Source of the DNA: Paragorgia papillata
Taxonomy: Eukaryota; Cnidaria; Anthozoa; Scleralcyonacea; Coralliidae
Assembly (NCBI GenBank): GCA_035771165.1
Contig: JAWNZC010000222.1
Span: 1,116,001 to 1,180,000, forward strand
Direction: 5' to 3'
Length of the DNA stretch: 64,000 bases
Shown: piece after piece, positions 47,645-58,319 of the stretch
How the letters are laid out: each line of letters begins with the position of its first letter
Position numbering within the stretch: the stretch's first letter is position 1
The notes under the pieces: generated by a model
The model's database searches: none
The model's input: only the letters and a program-made list of their open reading frames with translations
What the model was told of the DNA's origin: nothing
Made by a program: the position numbers and the translations under genes

Positions 47645-48020
47645 CAAAGAGGTAGGGTTACCCTAGCACCCGAGTCAAAGTTAGGGTCATCCTGCTGGGC
47701 TCAGGTCAACTTTATTAGACCTGGTTACCAAGCACTAATAACAAGTAGGCAGGTAGGTGCGTTATCCCTACCAAATACATTTACAAGGACAAAACATAAC
47801 CTGGCTACTAGAGTTACCCTGGCAGCTGGGTTACCCTGGCACCCAAGTCAAAGTTAGGGTCATCCTGCTGGGCCCAGGTCAACTTTATTAGACCTGGTTA
47901 CCAAGCACTAATAACAAGTAGGCAGGTAGGCGCGTTATCTCTACCAAACGCATTTACAAGGACAAAACATAACCTGGCTACTAGAGTTACCCTGGCAGCT
48001 GGGTTACCCTGGCAGCATCC
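47645..48020 (+). repeat. tandem duplication, unit about 178 bp
   Basis: Two copies of a unit containing GTCAAAGTTAGGGTCATCCT, TTATTAGACCTGGTTACCAA and AAAACATAACCTGGCTACTA, highly similar. GGGTTACCCTGGC words link them. Confidence 0.85.
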
Positions 48021-48159
48021 TTGTAAACACAACAAACAAAAAATGCAAGAAGTGTATGATAACTAGGGTAATACCATGATCACCTCGGATTCTCTTGTTC
48101 TCCGAGGGAATGTAAACCTCGTATTTCCCTAATCGCTCATGCAAGAGGGAAATTTATCC

Positions 48160-48295
48160 TTTGTCTTCTAATTTTCCGTGCATGTTGATGAGGGAAAATT
48201 AGAAGACAAAGAAATCTTTTGTCTTCTTCTAAATTTCCCACTTGCATATATTTTCCGGATTTTTTCCCTCATCAACATGCACGGGAAAATTAGAT
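48160..48295. repeat. foldback repeat
   Basis: CTAATTTTCCGTGCATGTTGATGAGGGAAAA pairs with the complementary strand at 48256-48292, and AATTAGAAGACAAAG words recur between them. Confidence 0.6.
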
Positions 48296-48365
48296 GCAAC
48301 TTCTCTGATCAACCGTAGTCGGTAAGATTCTCAAAGTTTTCCTCAGCGATCATAATATTACAAAC

Positions 48366-48481
48366 TAATAACATGACTTTTCGGGAAATTAGTGATTAAA
48401 TCTCCCCTTTGGAAGATTTGTAAAATCTTCCCTTGGTGGTGGGGAAATTTAATCGCTAATTTCCCTCAAGTCATGTTATTA
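48366..48481. mobile_element. hairpin MITE, 116 bp
   Basis: TAATAACATGACTT at the left and AAGTCATGTTATTA at the right; the stem extends through GGGAAATTAG(T/C)GATTAAAT with a GAAGATTTTACAAATCTTCC-type inner loop. Confidence 0.75.
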
Positions 48482-48975
48482 CTTATAATAATACGAGTGC
48501 TTTAGACACTTCCCAAATTTGCTTCAATGGGCATGAACAATGGTTTGAAATCGAGGTTGAATATCAGGGATGATAGTGAATGCATTACGATTTCATGTCA
48601 ACCTCGAGTTTGTGCCATTGTTTCATAATAGGCACTATTTGTAGGCTATAAATTCTGTTCTAATGTGTTCAGTGCAGATACATGTACGCTATGATGCGTA
48701 CCTTTTGTTTTTATATTGGCTGTATATCAGGAGTGCTTATTTTAATGAGGGGGTGGGTGGGGGTGTTTCAAAAAAGCGTGTAAAAGCGGGTGAGGGGTTG
48801 TTGCATTCATGTATTTCTAGTACTAGTTATATTTGACTCTGTACATACTGTTTTCTTCCAGGTATGTTTTCTCTTGTGGCTATATGTTAGGCCTTTGAAA
48901 GTAATATTTTGTAAGTGCAGTTGACTTTAATGAGCAATTAACAATATATCTTACTCATTTTGTTTTTTTGTGTAG

Positions 48976-50327
48976 TAAACAAGTTGAGTCATATCATGGG
49001 GATGTTTTTGTTGCATCAAATAATGACGTAGATAATCACCTTGGGGAAATTTACACACATGCACATATCCAGGTATGAAACAATACCATTCAGTTCTGTT
49101 TCACAATCTGTGAAGTGATTTTAAAGGGGATTGGCATTAAAAATTAAGTTTGTCTAATTTGAAAGAACTCATAAAATTGTAATGGAAGATCCTTTACAAC
49201 TTTTTCGTATCTTTCTGCATTTTCAAGATATTTCAATTTGTTTGATATGTAAATGAGATGGTCTTTGACGTCAGGAGTACATGGGGTAAAATATTTTCAT
49301 TCAGACCCAAATCACTTACATATCTAACATGGAAATGTTCAGCGTTGCAAGGAGTTTTTATGTGCACAGTTTCAAATGATTTTCGCTGAACAAACTTAGA
49401 GATATAACTGGTTTTGCTACATGTGAAAATATTTTACCCCACACCTGACGTCAGAGACCATCTCATTTACATATCAAACAAATTGAAATATCTTGAAAAC
49501 GAAGAGAGATACGAAAAAGTTGTAAAGGATGTTCTATTACAATTTCATGAGTTCTTTCAAATTAGACAAACTTAATTTTTAGTGCTATTGCCCTTTAAGA
49601 CCTGGTTTTCGCACTGTACGTATTGAACTGAGTTATATAATGTACCCTTCTTTTTCTTGAATTGAGTGTAACTGTATTTTGAAGTCAGTTATTTAATTTT
49701 ATATAGAACTTTACTGATAATGGAAAGTGTGGGGAAACCAATTGGCGAGCTGCTGGAAACAAAACCAAACGTAAATCTCATCTAGATGAAACGGGATTGG
49801 AGATTGCTGGTTGTCGCCATGGTCTTGCTCAGTGTGCTGTTAATATGTTTACAGGAGAAATATATGGTTATGCTAATTTTATCCATCTCAACATGATGAT
49901 ACCAAATAATGTGGAGTTTATGTGGGAGGATATCATCAGCAAGTATTGGAAGTGGGCCAAGAACATTCCGAACAACAACATGGAGCAAGAAAGCACGAAG
50001 CCTGATATTTATTTGATATTTCAGGTATTTATTTTCCAGTAAATCTAAAATGTATTGTAAAGGAAATCTAATTTAGCTTTCACCATTGGGTATTATTTAT
50101 TTATTTGTTGATTGGTTGATTTTATTTTAGTGATGTTTGCGAGGTTCTTGTTCAATGTCAGTGCGTTTTCCTTTTTGACAAACGTTCTGTTGTTATTCTT
50201 AAACACTATAGGTTTTGTGGGGTGGAAGGTGGCAAGAAGGTGCTGCGTGCTCTGAGAGAGGAAGTGGAACAAATAAATAGTTATCTTTCAAGGTTATCCA
50301 ATACTACAAAGTACATGTTACCTGAAT
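48976..50327 (+). pseudogene. KDZ-family transposase pseudogene, three exons
   Basis: Exons 48976-49072, 49707-50024 and 50212-50327 have good GT-AG borders and matching phase 0. Readable blocks are ESYHGDVFVASNN; CGETNWRAAGNKTK, LDETGLEIAGCRHGLA and NMFTGEIYGYANF; then VLWGGRWQEGAACSE and EEVEQINSYLSRLSNTTKYM. This is the order in Kyakuja-Dileera-Zisupton transposases, which move class II elements and often have introns. A one-base frameshift near 50260 separates the last two blocks, the HA-rich segment expected before GGRWQEG is missing, and both the N-terminal cysteine region and C-terminus are absent. A foldback occupies intron 1 and a LINE truncates the 3' side. Dead copy. Confidence 0.75.
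49124..49598. mobile_element. foldback element in a KDZ intron, arms about 170 bp
   Basis: The arm with AAAAATTAAGTTTGTCTAATTTGAAAG through GAGATGGTCT(T)TGACGTCAGG is mirrored at 49424-49598. The spacer is about 130 bp. A decayed relative is at 11866-12015. Confidence 0.85.
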
Positions 50328-50339
50328 GTAAGTATGTTA

Positions 50340-51412
50340 TGGTAGTATAGTTATTGTTTAGTAAGACCAATTTTCAGTGCTGTGAGTACCTTCATTACAA
50401 GTAACTAGTTACAGTAACTAGTTACATTTTTAAGTAACTGTAACTGAAACTAGTTACTTTTTCTGAAGAAGTAACTGTAACTATAACTAGTTACTTTTTG
50501 AAGAAGTAACTATAACTAGTTACTTTTTTAAAGAACTGTAACTAGTTACAATATTTAAAAAATGTGACTATACTGTAGTTACTGATATTCAGTCGAGGAT
50601 GTCATTCTTTCTTGATAAAAATGGTTTTGATATAATAATAAAGGTACATTATGTACACATTTGACTATTTCTGCTTAGTGACAACTATATTTAGGCATTT
50701 AGTTGTAAAAACATAATTATGGTACTGGCATCTAAAACCAGTAATTTCTTTGTTGATTCTAGTAACACGGACAAAGGAATGTAACTTTGTAACTAGTTAC
50801 AAAATTTCTGAAGTAACTTTGTAACTGTAACTAGTCACTTTCTTTTCATTAACTTTTATCGGTAACTAGTTACTTTTCTAACGATGTAACTGTAACTAGT
50901 TACAAAAATTATGTAACTTTTACAGCACTGCCAATTTTAGAATATGCAGTTCCTGTTTGGGCTGCTCTTCCATCTTACCTATGTGAAAATATTGAATCTA
51001 TACAAAGAAGGGCTATGCGCATAATATTTTCTGACATACCATCATATAGTACATCTCTTGAGGCAGCTAAACTGATTTCCTTGAGTGATAGGAGATCGGA
51101 AATATGTGAAAAGTTTATTGATAGGAACAAAACTTCTGGCCCCTTGAAACACCTTCTTAAATCTAATAGTACTAAGATAAATCATGGTTATAATTTATTA
51201 AGGTCTAGTAACTCTACTGACTGCCTTATATCCCAGCCAAGGACATTGAGACTATCTAACTTTGTTACATATAAATATAGGTAGTTGGTTGGTAATTAAT
51301 TTTAACTTATGTAATGTATTATTGAATCTTAACTAGCTATTATGTGTTTAAATATTTTGTAAGTACTCATAATTCAGTTCTATACTGCCAAGAGTTTCAA
51401 TAAACCTTTCTT
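50340..51412 (+). pseudogene. LINE (jockey/CR1-like) 3' fragment, interrupted by a hAT MITE
   Basis: With the insertion at 50375-50930 removed, the frame reads SYCLVRP then ILEYAVPVWAALPSYLCENI, QRRAMRIIF and ...SLSDRRSEICEKFI, ending at a stop at 51284. This is the C-terminal end of a LINE reverse transcriptase. The catalytic core and endonuclease are missing through 5' truncation at about 50340. About 130 bases of 3' UTR follow, with AATAAA near 51400 and a CTTTTCTTATCTTACC tail. Confidence 0.8.
50375..50930. mobile_element. hAT-like MITE, 556 bp, perfect 8-bp target duplication
   Basis: Begins CAGTGCTGTG and ends CAGCACTG, flanked by CCAATTTT at 50367-50374 and 50931-50938. Both sides are filled with GTAACTAGTTAC palindromes in near-tandem arrangement (50395-50560 and 50775-50905). 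Removing it joins the LINE frame. Confidence 0.9.
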
Positions 51413-51960
51413 TTCTTATCTTACCTTCTCTTCTCTTCTCTTCTCTTCTCTTCTCTTCTCTTCTCTTCTCTTCTCTTCTCTTCTCTTCTCTTCTCTTCCC
51501 TTCCCTTCCCTTCTCATCTCATCTCGCCTCACCTCACCTTACCTGATCTCATCTTATCTCACCTCACCTTACCTTATCTTATCTTATTTTATCTCTTATC
51601 TTACCTTATCTCATCTCATCTCACCTCACCTCATCTCATCTTATCCCTCTTATCTCTTATCTCTTATCTCTTATCTCTTATGTTATCGCTTACCTTACCT
51701 TACCTTATCTCACCTCGCCTCATCTCATCTTATCCCATCTTATCTCTTATATCTTATGTTATCTCTTATCTTTCTTATCTCTTATCTCTTATCTTATATC
51801 TCCTCTCCTCTCCTCTTCTCTTCTCTTCTCCTCTCCTCTCTTCTCTTCTCTTCTCCTCTCCTCTCCTCTCTTCTCTTCTCTTCTCCTCTCCTCTCCTCTC
51901 TTCTCTTCTCCTCTCTTCTCTTCTCTTCTCCTCTCTTCTCTTCTCTTCTCTTCTCTTACG
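51413..51960. repeat. CT-rich microsatellite complex after the LINE tail
   Basis: TTCTC, TTATC, CTCAC and CTCTT pentamers succeed each other in blocks over about 550 bp. The first blocks continue the LINE 3' tail sequence. Confidence 0.9.
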
Positions 51961-51965
51961 TTATG

Positions 51966-52097
51966 TTTAACAGGAATATTAAAGACCAGCATAGAATACG
52001 AAACAATGGCAAAGTATTAAAACTTTAGTGGCATATTTTAATACTATGCCATTGTTTCGTATTCTACAGTATGCTGGGCTTTAATATCCCTGTTAAA
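51966..52097. mobile_element. hairpin MITE, 132 bp
   Basis: TTTAACAGGAATATTAAAG to TTTAATATCCCTGTTAAA; stems about 55 bp, with GAATACGAAACAATGGCA inside, loop about 18 bp. Sits at the end of the CT array. Confidence 0.8.
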
Positions 52098-52417
52098 ATA
52101 TCACAATACAGTATATTCAGATATTGTACTTGAATCATTAAATCTTTGAGTTTGGACGTCACAATTTGATTAGATTTTATTAACTTTACCATATAAGAAG
52201 AAGATCGAAAGCCCTGTTTATCTTAAAACATGATGGCGCAATATACAACATTATTTCCTCACAAATAATCGTCCAATCAAATGTCTACATTAGCATCACG
52301 TGCCAGCCCAATATTTTACGATGTAGGACAACTACATATTGGGCAGCAACCTTTAGACAAGTGCACAAGGTATATTTACTTGTCAATCGCACGATTATTT
52401 GTTCGGTATAATAAAAC

Positions 52418-52560
52418 ACCTATTGGATTCATCTTCGACCAATATGGAAAATATTTAAGTCTCGAGTTTTAATATTAGGCTCAACCTTCGGTCTCGCCCA
52501 ATATTGAATTCTCGACTTAAATATTTTGCCATGTTGGGCTTAGATGAATCCAATAAGTTA
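52418..52560. repeat. foldback repeat
   Basis: TTGGATTCATCTTCGACCAA and AAATATTTAAGTCTCGAG pair with CTCGACTTAAATATTTTGCC and AGATGAATCCAA. Confidence 0.7.
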
Positions 52561-52577
52561 TAATACAATACATCGTT

Positions 52578-53992
52578 AATAAAGGCTTATTAACCGAGTT
52601 CGAGGTCCGTACGGGAAAGTATTTGCCTGAGGTTTTCGTGCAGACCGAGCGACGAAGGAGCGAGGTTTGTGCGAGAGAAACCGAGAAGCCTTTTATTATA
52701 TGGCTTTTGGTTTGTTTTCTTATCTGTTTTTAGTTCTACGTTTGTCTTGATCAGGTGTCCGCTGTTCACTTTAGTTCTTAGTTCTTACTTTTGAGCTTGT
52801 TTCGTTTCGCTTCATGTTTACACCTGTTAGGCTTTTATTTTTCGCGCTTTTAAATAAGAAGTTTTTATAAAAAGAAACACTAATGTTTCAGGACGTACTA
52901 TTGTTCAAAATTTTCCAACGAGTATATCTAATTCGCTTTTATTTTCATTCAATTCAACTCAGCAGTGTTTCCACAATGAAATGTCGAAATTTCCTTTCCC
53001 GGTCTAAAAAATTCCTTTAATTTCCTTGAAACAAGAATGTAATTTCCTTGAAATTTCCTTCAAATTCCTTGATTAACAGAAGGTAATTTTTTATATTATT
53101 GTCGTGTTTTAGTCTGCCAAGTCTCAAAACTCCATCAGATTTTAGTATTTTACATCATAATTATATTTTAGTATCATAACAATCGCAAGCTTAAAGTTAT
53201 TAAACACAACTAGCAATGTATTCTGGGAAGGTGTTAGGCTGCTAGGCTCAGGCCCTGGGATCGCGCAACGTCACAACATTTCTTCAAACTTTCTGATTTT
53301 TAATTTTTCCTACCTGAGCACTTTTCTTTTCTTTATTTATTTTAACCAGTTCAAAAACAGTAAAGTGCAAGTTAAACATTCATAAATCTTAAAATGAATC
53401 TTAAACAGTAGTTACAGTACACTGTACACTACCTGTGACAGTGTGACTAACAGTACAGTTAGTACACCATGTCACCATAACTGCATATCATAGTCATGCA
53501 TACATTCAAACTAAGCAAGTAAGCATACTTTGCTAGAAGTGTAAAATAAACTAAGTAATTAAAAGTAAACGTCAGTGACGTCACGTGATGTGCCATTTGT
53601 GGACTAGGGTACTTCATATAATAATATAATATTTTCAATTTGTATTTTGTTAACTTGGGCTTGGGAATCGAACAAACTACTAAAAACATACAATTTACTT
53701 TTAGCAAAATTTCCTTAGATTTCCTGAATTTTCTAAGAATTCCTTGAATTTTCCTTCATCCTAAAAAATTCCTTTTTACAGTCAAATGTCCTTGGAATAG
53801 GAAATTTCGGAAAGTGGAAACACTGCAACTCAGTAATTTTCCCGCCAAAACTTGCAGGTCATTAAAAAGGACGTAATGCCCTCTCACAGTGCCGAGAGGG
53901 CATTACGGCTTTTTCCGGACCTCTCAGCAACGAATCAGCGTGCGCCGTTTGGCATAATGACCCGAAAACAAGCCCAGCCATATAATAAAAAC
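52578..53992. mobile_element. nested inverted-repeat element, about 1.4 kb
   Basis: TTTTATTATATGGCTTTTGG (52690) is mirrored by CCAGCCATATAATAAAA (53974). An inner or adjoining hairpin runs 52578-52690 (AATAAAGGCTT to GAAGCCTTTTATT). The interior has many AATTTCCTTGAAATTCCTT words (52980-53080 and 53700-53810) and a small AATGCCCTCTC hairpin (53876-53915). No transposase frame. Confidence 0.5.
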
Positions 53993-54086
53993 AAGTATTG
54001 GTGAGTATAAATGTAGTGTATGTGTACGGTTAGACGGTGGACATTCGTCAAACTCAAGTACTCAGTAAATGTTTCTTATTTTCTGA

Positions 54087-54164
54087 GCCTCAATAGCTCA
54101 GTGGTTAGAGCGTCTAGTAACTGGTCTTTATTAGAAGGTTGCAGGTTCGATTCCTGCTTGGGGC
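54087..54164 (+). tRNA. tRNA-like gene, GGT anticodon, 8-bp anticodon stem
   Basis: 78 nt. Acceptor GCCTCAA pairs with TTGGGGC (7 bp, one G-T); D arm GCTC-AGTGGTTA-GAGC; T arm GCAGG-TTCGATT-CCTGC; A box TAGCTCAGTGG and B box GGTTCGATTCC are good. The anticodon arm is TCTAGTAA-CTGGTCT-TTATTAGA: an 8-bp stem with a normal 7-base loop, T33 and GGT (threonine-type) anticodon. A normal tRNA has a 5-bp stem. It could be an aberrant tRNA, a tRNA pseudogene or the head of a tRNA-derived SINE. A 10-bp inverted repeat (AAATGTTTCT / AGAAACATTT) flanks it. No T-run terminator lies directly downstream. Confidence 0.6.
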
Positions 54165-54299
54165 TTAGAAACATTTTAGGAGTGTTTGAAGTTGACCAAC
54201 GGTCAAAAGGATGTGATTTTGAGGGGTTTTTGGAAATCATTTTGGAAATTGAACTTCTCCTTCTACATGCAGTTTGGAAATAACTTGTCAAAGATAATG

Positions 54300-55120
54300 T
54301 AAATATTATTTTTTAAACTATTTTAACGATTGTGATTGTATGCATGTTGTGATTAACATTTGTTGTAGCACGTGAAGAGTTGATAACTGCATATGCAATA
54401 ACATGGAACAAAAGGAAACAAGACGCCTGGTCAGTCGTTCACTCGGGCTACTGCAAATATAGCATGTGAAGGTGTTTTGGGTAAAAGATACTGAAGTGTT
54501 ATCGAAGCTGCAATCATATACATACGCAGGTTGTCACATGCAGTGCTAAGATCTAAAGTCTATTAAACAGCGATGGATCCAGCTTGATCTGGTAGGGGTG
54601 CTGCTGCAGGGGCGGATCTAGAATTTTTTTAACCTTAGTCAAACCATTCCTAGGGGGGTCCAGGGGCCATGCTCCCCGGAAATTATTTGAAATTTGGACC
54701 TCTGAAATGGCCATTTCCTGCATTCTGACGGTACTTTGAAGAAAGATTTAAAAGTTTTAAATCGTGTTTTCAATAGCGCATTTTATCAAACCTGGAAGGT
54801 GTCAAATAAATTTAGGGATAAAGTGGACGTTTTATTATACAAATACATTTAAAATTATAGAAAATAACGGGGGGAAATCCAATAAATCGAATCTTAGGTA
54901 ACTGCTACGTATGCACCCCCGACGACGTATTCAAAATGCAGCATTTCCATTATTAAAAAATAAAAATGACTTCAAAGCGATATACTTGCTGTTTTAATAC
55001 TTGCCGAAATCAGTTGGGATTTTGGATAATTGAGTAATTGGCACCCCCCCCCCCCTGCACCCCCTTGGCCAAGGGCCCGGGCCAGGTAATGATTGCCATT
55101 TCGGAACATATATTAATATG
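54300..55120. other. unassigned, with a one-sided hAT-like end
   Basis: CAGGGGCGGATCTAGAA at 54607 looks like a hAT-type terminus, and GGGGGTCCAGGGG follows as in such MITEs, but a mirrored right end was not found. Otherwise nothing. Confidence 0.35.
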
Positions 55121-55501
55121 TTTTGTGGCCCGTTCTTTTTGTCATCGGTGGTTAGAACGTAAGAATAATATATTTACTCGGGCACCTGTGGTAGCCGAGT
55201 CTAGGTTTCGGCTCCGTTTGCTTTCTTCGCCACACAAAACTGCAAAAATTGCGCAATACCTCCCATATATGGAGCCTATACACTTCGAGTGTTCCATCAC
55301 TTCGAAAATTCATCGACAGTCATGTTCCTTCGTTCCTACTCTGTGGAACTTTGTATCAAGCACATCACTGATCAAACCATATAAGCAATTTTACTTGGAA
55401 AACCTACCAACAATTTCGTCAAAGGCAAAGCTAGCCGAAGCTGTTGCATCCAAGTGGCAACCGAACCGACAACGATATACAGTATATTTTTCTCATGGCT
55501 A
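55121..55501 (+). pseudogene. possible LINE C-terminal frame, weak
   Basis: A continuous frame ending at 55501 includes HRQSCSFVPTLWNFVSS. A basic/serine-rich stretch before WN resembles the extreme C-terminus of several LINE polyproteins (Y.S.FP...WN). No RT motif is present. The frame could be chance. Confidence 0.25.
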
Positions 55502-55924
55502 AACAAAAAATATTTTATAATACCGCCGGTACAGAGATGAAGATCAAAACGCTAACATTCTGGATCTTTATATTGGCACTGTATACACTTTCTCATGCTT
55601 TTGGTCGAGCAATTGCGATGTTCATAGGTTTTCCACATGGCCTCAGCAATACTAACAGTTGTTAAATGATCTGGCTCACGACTGTCTGTGAATTGGTCTG
55701 AATTCTGAGGACCTGTAATTCTGTAAACCTCGCGCGTTATAGAGACCTCTGCACTTTCCAGTAGCCCGAGTGAACACCTGACCCAGGTGTCTTGTTGTAT
55801 ATACAATACCCTGGTTGCTATGGGTGTTTTCATTGGTGGTTGCCCATGATCTATTAGAGGACAGACACATGGATCACGTCAGCTGACTTGCTTTTTTCTT
55901 TCTTCATGCCCCAAAATCCGACAA

Positions 55925-56065
55925 GAGTTTGTCTGTTCAGTTATACATGCACAGAAGACGTGATAAGAACATCAGTGAGGCACTCGACTGCGTCTCGTGG
56001 GCCACTTTTTTGTTCTTACCACGTTTTGACGTCATCTGTGTGCATCTATAACTGAACGGACAACG
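55925..56065. mobile_element. hairpin MITE, about 140 bp
   Basis: GTCTGTTCAGTTATACATGC at the left pairs with GCATCTATAACTGAACGGAC at the right, and GTGATAAGAAC with GTTCTTACCAC. Confidence 0.75.
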
Positions 56066-56091
56066 GCTAAAGGAAATCTATTTGTTAAATA

Positions 56092-56262
56092 TAGAGCGTT
56101 TTCCACTCACGTGATCGGTGGCCCCATGGGGGTGGTGAAACAATACGAAATATTTGAATAAGAAAGAGCTAATTCCCATACCGTACACCAATATGGCCGC
56201 CATTTCATTGTTTTGGTACACCAATATGGCCGCCGTGACGTCAGATGAAAACGCTCCATACT
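56092..56262. mobile_element. MITE with GAGCGTTTTC ends
   Basis: ATAGAGCGTTTTCCACTCACG and TGACGTCAGATGAAAACGCTCCATA are inverted. TACACCAATATGGCCGCC occurs twice inside (56186 and 56218). Confidence 0.75.
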
Positions 56263-56392
56263 AGAAATTACTATCGCAAGTGAAATGCTGCCTCAAAAGG
56301 GATTATTATATTTTAAATATAAGTTTCTTTTCCGAGTGAGCTATGTATTCTGCTATGTATGTATATATATGTATATATTTAATTAAACTTGC

Positions 56393-57215
56393 TCTTAAGT
56401 TGTTGTAGTTTTTGTTGTACAAGCTGTGTCAGGGCCTTTTTAACATATAAGCTGGGGGGGGGGGACATTTGCCCCCCTTGTGCCCCCCCCCCCACGAATC
56501 AATTTTTGCCCCCCCCCAGGAAAAGTCCCTTTTTCTTAAATTTAATACAAACAAATAAGCAAGGAATAAAAAATAAACAAACGGAAAGTAAGTTTTAGCT
56601 CTTAATTAACAACTTAGATTTATATATAAACGAAAAAGCCTGCCTCAGAAACAGTAAACAAATATTTTGGCCACGAAGGTCCCTTGAAAATGCCCCTCCA
56701 CGGGAAAATCCTTATGTGGTGACGAAAAATCTTTTTATAGTTCCTCCCAAAATTTTCCATATTATATTTGAAAGTGAACAAGCTGATGAGTTCTGAAACA
56801 AAGCGAAACAGTCAGAAATGTGTTGTATTTTAACTAGTTTTTATGACATTTTATGACTTTCAGTGTTCTTAAAAATCACCCCTCAGAACGCAGGAAATGG
56901 CATTTGACTCTAAATTTCAAACATTTCCGGGGGGGCATGCCCCCGGACCCCTACAAGAGTCCCTTTTTGGGAACTGCCCCCCCCCCCCCCCCCCCCCACC
57001 CCCCCACCCCCCCCCCCCCCCCCCCCACCGGGAAATCCTTAAAAAAGGCCCTGAGCTGTGTTGAGTTGCCAATGGTGAGAAAAACTCAGAGCTCATGCAG
57101 TCAGTACTTGAACCTGACTTGAGTCCTGACCGCATGGAGCTCAGAGTTTTTCTGAACATTAACAACTCAACACAACATGTGCAGTAAAAACTACAACAAC
57201 TTACTAACATCAAGC
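56393..57215. repeat. foldback element split by a hAT MITE
   Basis: The left arm (56393-56429 plus 57054-57112: TTGTTGTAGTTTTTG ... TGAGTTGCCAATG ... AACTCAGAGCTCATGC) pairs with the right arm (57125-57215: GCATGGAGCTCAGAG ... AACAACTCAACACAAC ... AAAAACTACAACAA). The arm is contiguous only when the insertion is removed. Confidence 0.8.
56430..57053. mobile_element. hAT-like MITE, 624 bp, perfect 8-bp target duplication
   Basis: Ends CAGGGCCTTTTTAA and TTAAAAAAGGCCCTG; AGCTGTGT occurs at 56422-56429 and 57054-57061. Long G-run (56453) and C-runs (56486-56518, 56978-57026) lie just inside the ends, as in the hAT MITE at 58309. Confidence 0.92.
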
Positions 57216-57552
57216 TGTAATTTACCAAACCAACTAACAACATGTGTTCTTCTTCATTTTGAATTGTGCTTATGACAAATTTAACTGTATTTTGTTCAGA
57301 CGTTTAAAGCACTCGATAGTACAACCTTAGAATTGGACGAGATGCTTCATGCTTCGTGGAGTAAATCTTGCCAGGAATGATGTTGATGCTGTGCAATGGA
57401 AGAATGATGTTCAAACTGTGGCAAAAGGATAGTATATCTATGCATAAAAATAACACAAAAAAGTGTTTTCTCTCATTGGTATAACGTGCTACTAAGCACT
57501 TCAACAAAGGTATTATCTAATCGGGACAGAGATTCCAGGCGGAAAACGTAAT
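57216..57552. other. unassigned spacer
   Basis: No supported feature. Confidence 0.35.
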
Positions 57553-57900
57553 TTAGTTAAAAATACCAAAGCCCAGACAATTACTTTGAAAAAGCCCATA
57601 ACATTGAAGAAATGGTAAAAATGAAAATATTTATTGAACTAACGTTTCATCGCTACATCTTCAGAGTGATTAAATTATTATAATTTCAAATTTTAACGGC
57701 TATTTTGTAATTTTATACTCGTTGTCTTAGTAACCTTGTGTATATAAAGTCTTTGTAATTGTAATAATTTAATCACTCTGAAGATGTTGCATGTAGTGAT
57801 GAAACGTTTATAGTTCAATAAATATTTTCATTTTTCCCATTTCTTCAATGTTATGGGCTTTTTCAAAGTAATTGTCTGGGCTTTGATATTTTTAACTAAA
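57553..57900. mobile_element. inverted-repeat element with GATGAAACGTT motif
   Basis: TTTAGTTAAAAATACCAAAGC, CAATTACTTTGAAAAAGCCC and CTAACGTTTCAT at the left are mirrored at 57763-57900. Both arms contain CTGAAGATG, a short spacer, then GATGAAACGTT, the layout of the hammerhead-like motifs at 9.1 and 63.8 kb but with CTGAAGATG in place of CTGATGA. Arms about 130 bp, spacer about 80 bp. Confidence 0.75.
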
Positions 57901-57953
57901 GGTATTATCTGTGTTGTGTGAATGTTGTATTTAAGACTATAATTCTTAGGCCT

Positions 57954-58060
57954 GCGCTAAACGTCGCACAATAGACGAATTGAATTCAGACGAAGTTAAT
58001 TTGAATTCAATTCGTCTGAATTAAACTCGTCTATTGTGCGACGTTTAGCGCAGGCCTTTA
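57954..58060. mobile_element. perfect hairpin MITE, 107 bp
   Basis: GGCCTGCGCTAAACGTCGCA and its complement end arms of about 50 bp; the loop is around TTAATTTGAATTC. Near-identical arms suggest recent origin. Confidence 0.85.
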
Positions 58061-58073
58061 GCTTATTATATAC

Positions 58074-58319
58074 TTGCCTGTTTTATTGCTTTTAAAATTG
58101 GAAAGTCATTCATCTTCCAGCATTAGCGATGAAGAAGAGGTCTACTTGCTTACTGCCGAATTAAATTCCAGTACATGCCAATTACCAACCTTGGTGGAGA
58201 CGGCTGATGGAACTTTGGAAAAAGAATACTTTAATGTTCTTAGTAAGAAAGCCATAAGGAAACCAGACACAGTGCTAAAAAGCGGTGCCCTGTGGCATTC
58301 AAAACATCCAGTGGCGTAG
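58074..58319 (+). other. short open frame of unknown identity
   Basis: The stretch SISDEEEVYLLTAELNSSTC followed by ADGTLEKEYFNVLSKKAIRK looks protein-like in composition, but no family is recognised. It is cut at its right by the hAT MITE beginning at 58309, and its last codons lie in sequence (CTGTGGC(A/G)(T/C)TCAAAACATC) that is repeated at 61800. It may be an old exon or a transposon fragment. Confidence 0.3.

Noticed and set aside
51680..52028. Leucine/serine-rich proteins in the CT-rich region
   Set aside because: Pure microsatellite translation.
56970..57030. Poly-C/poly-G tracts as regulatory quadruplex sites
   Set aside because: They are part of the hAT MITE ends and their lengths are prone to sequencing error; no independent support.
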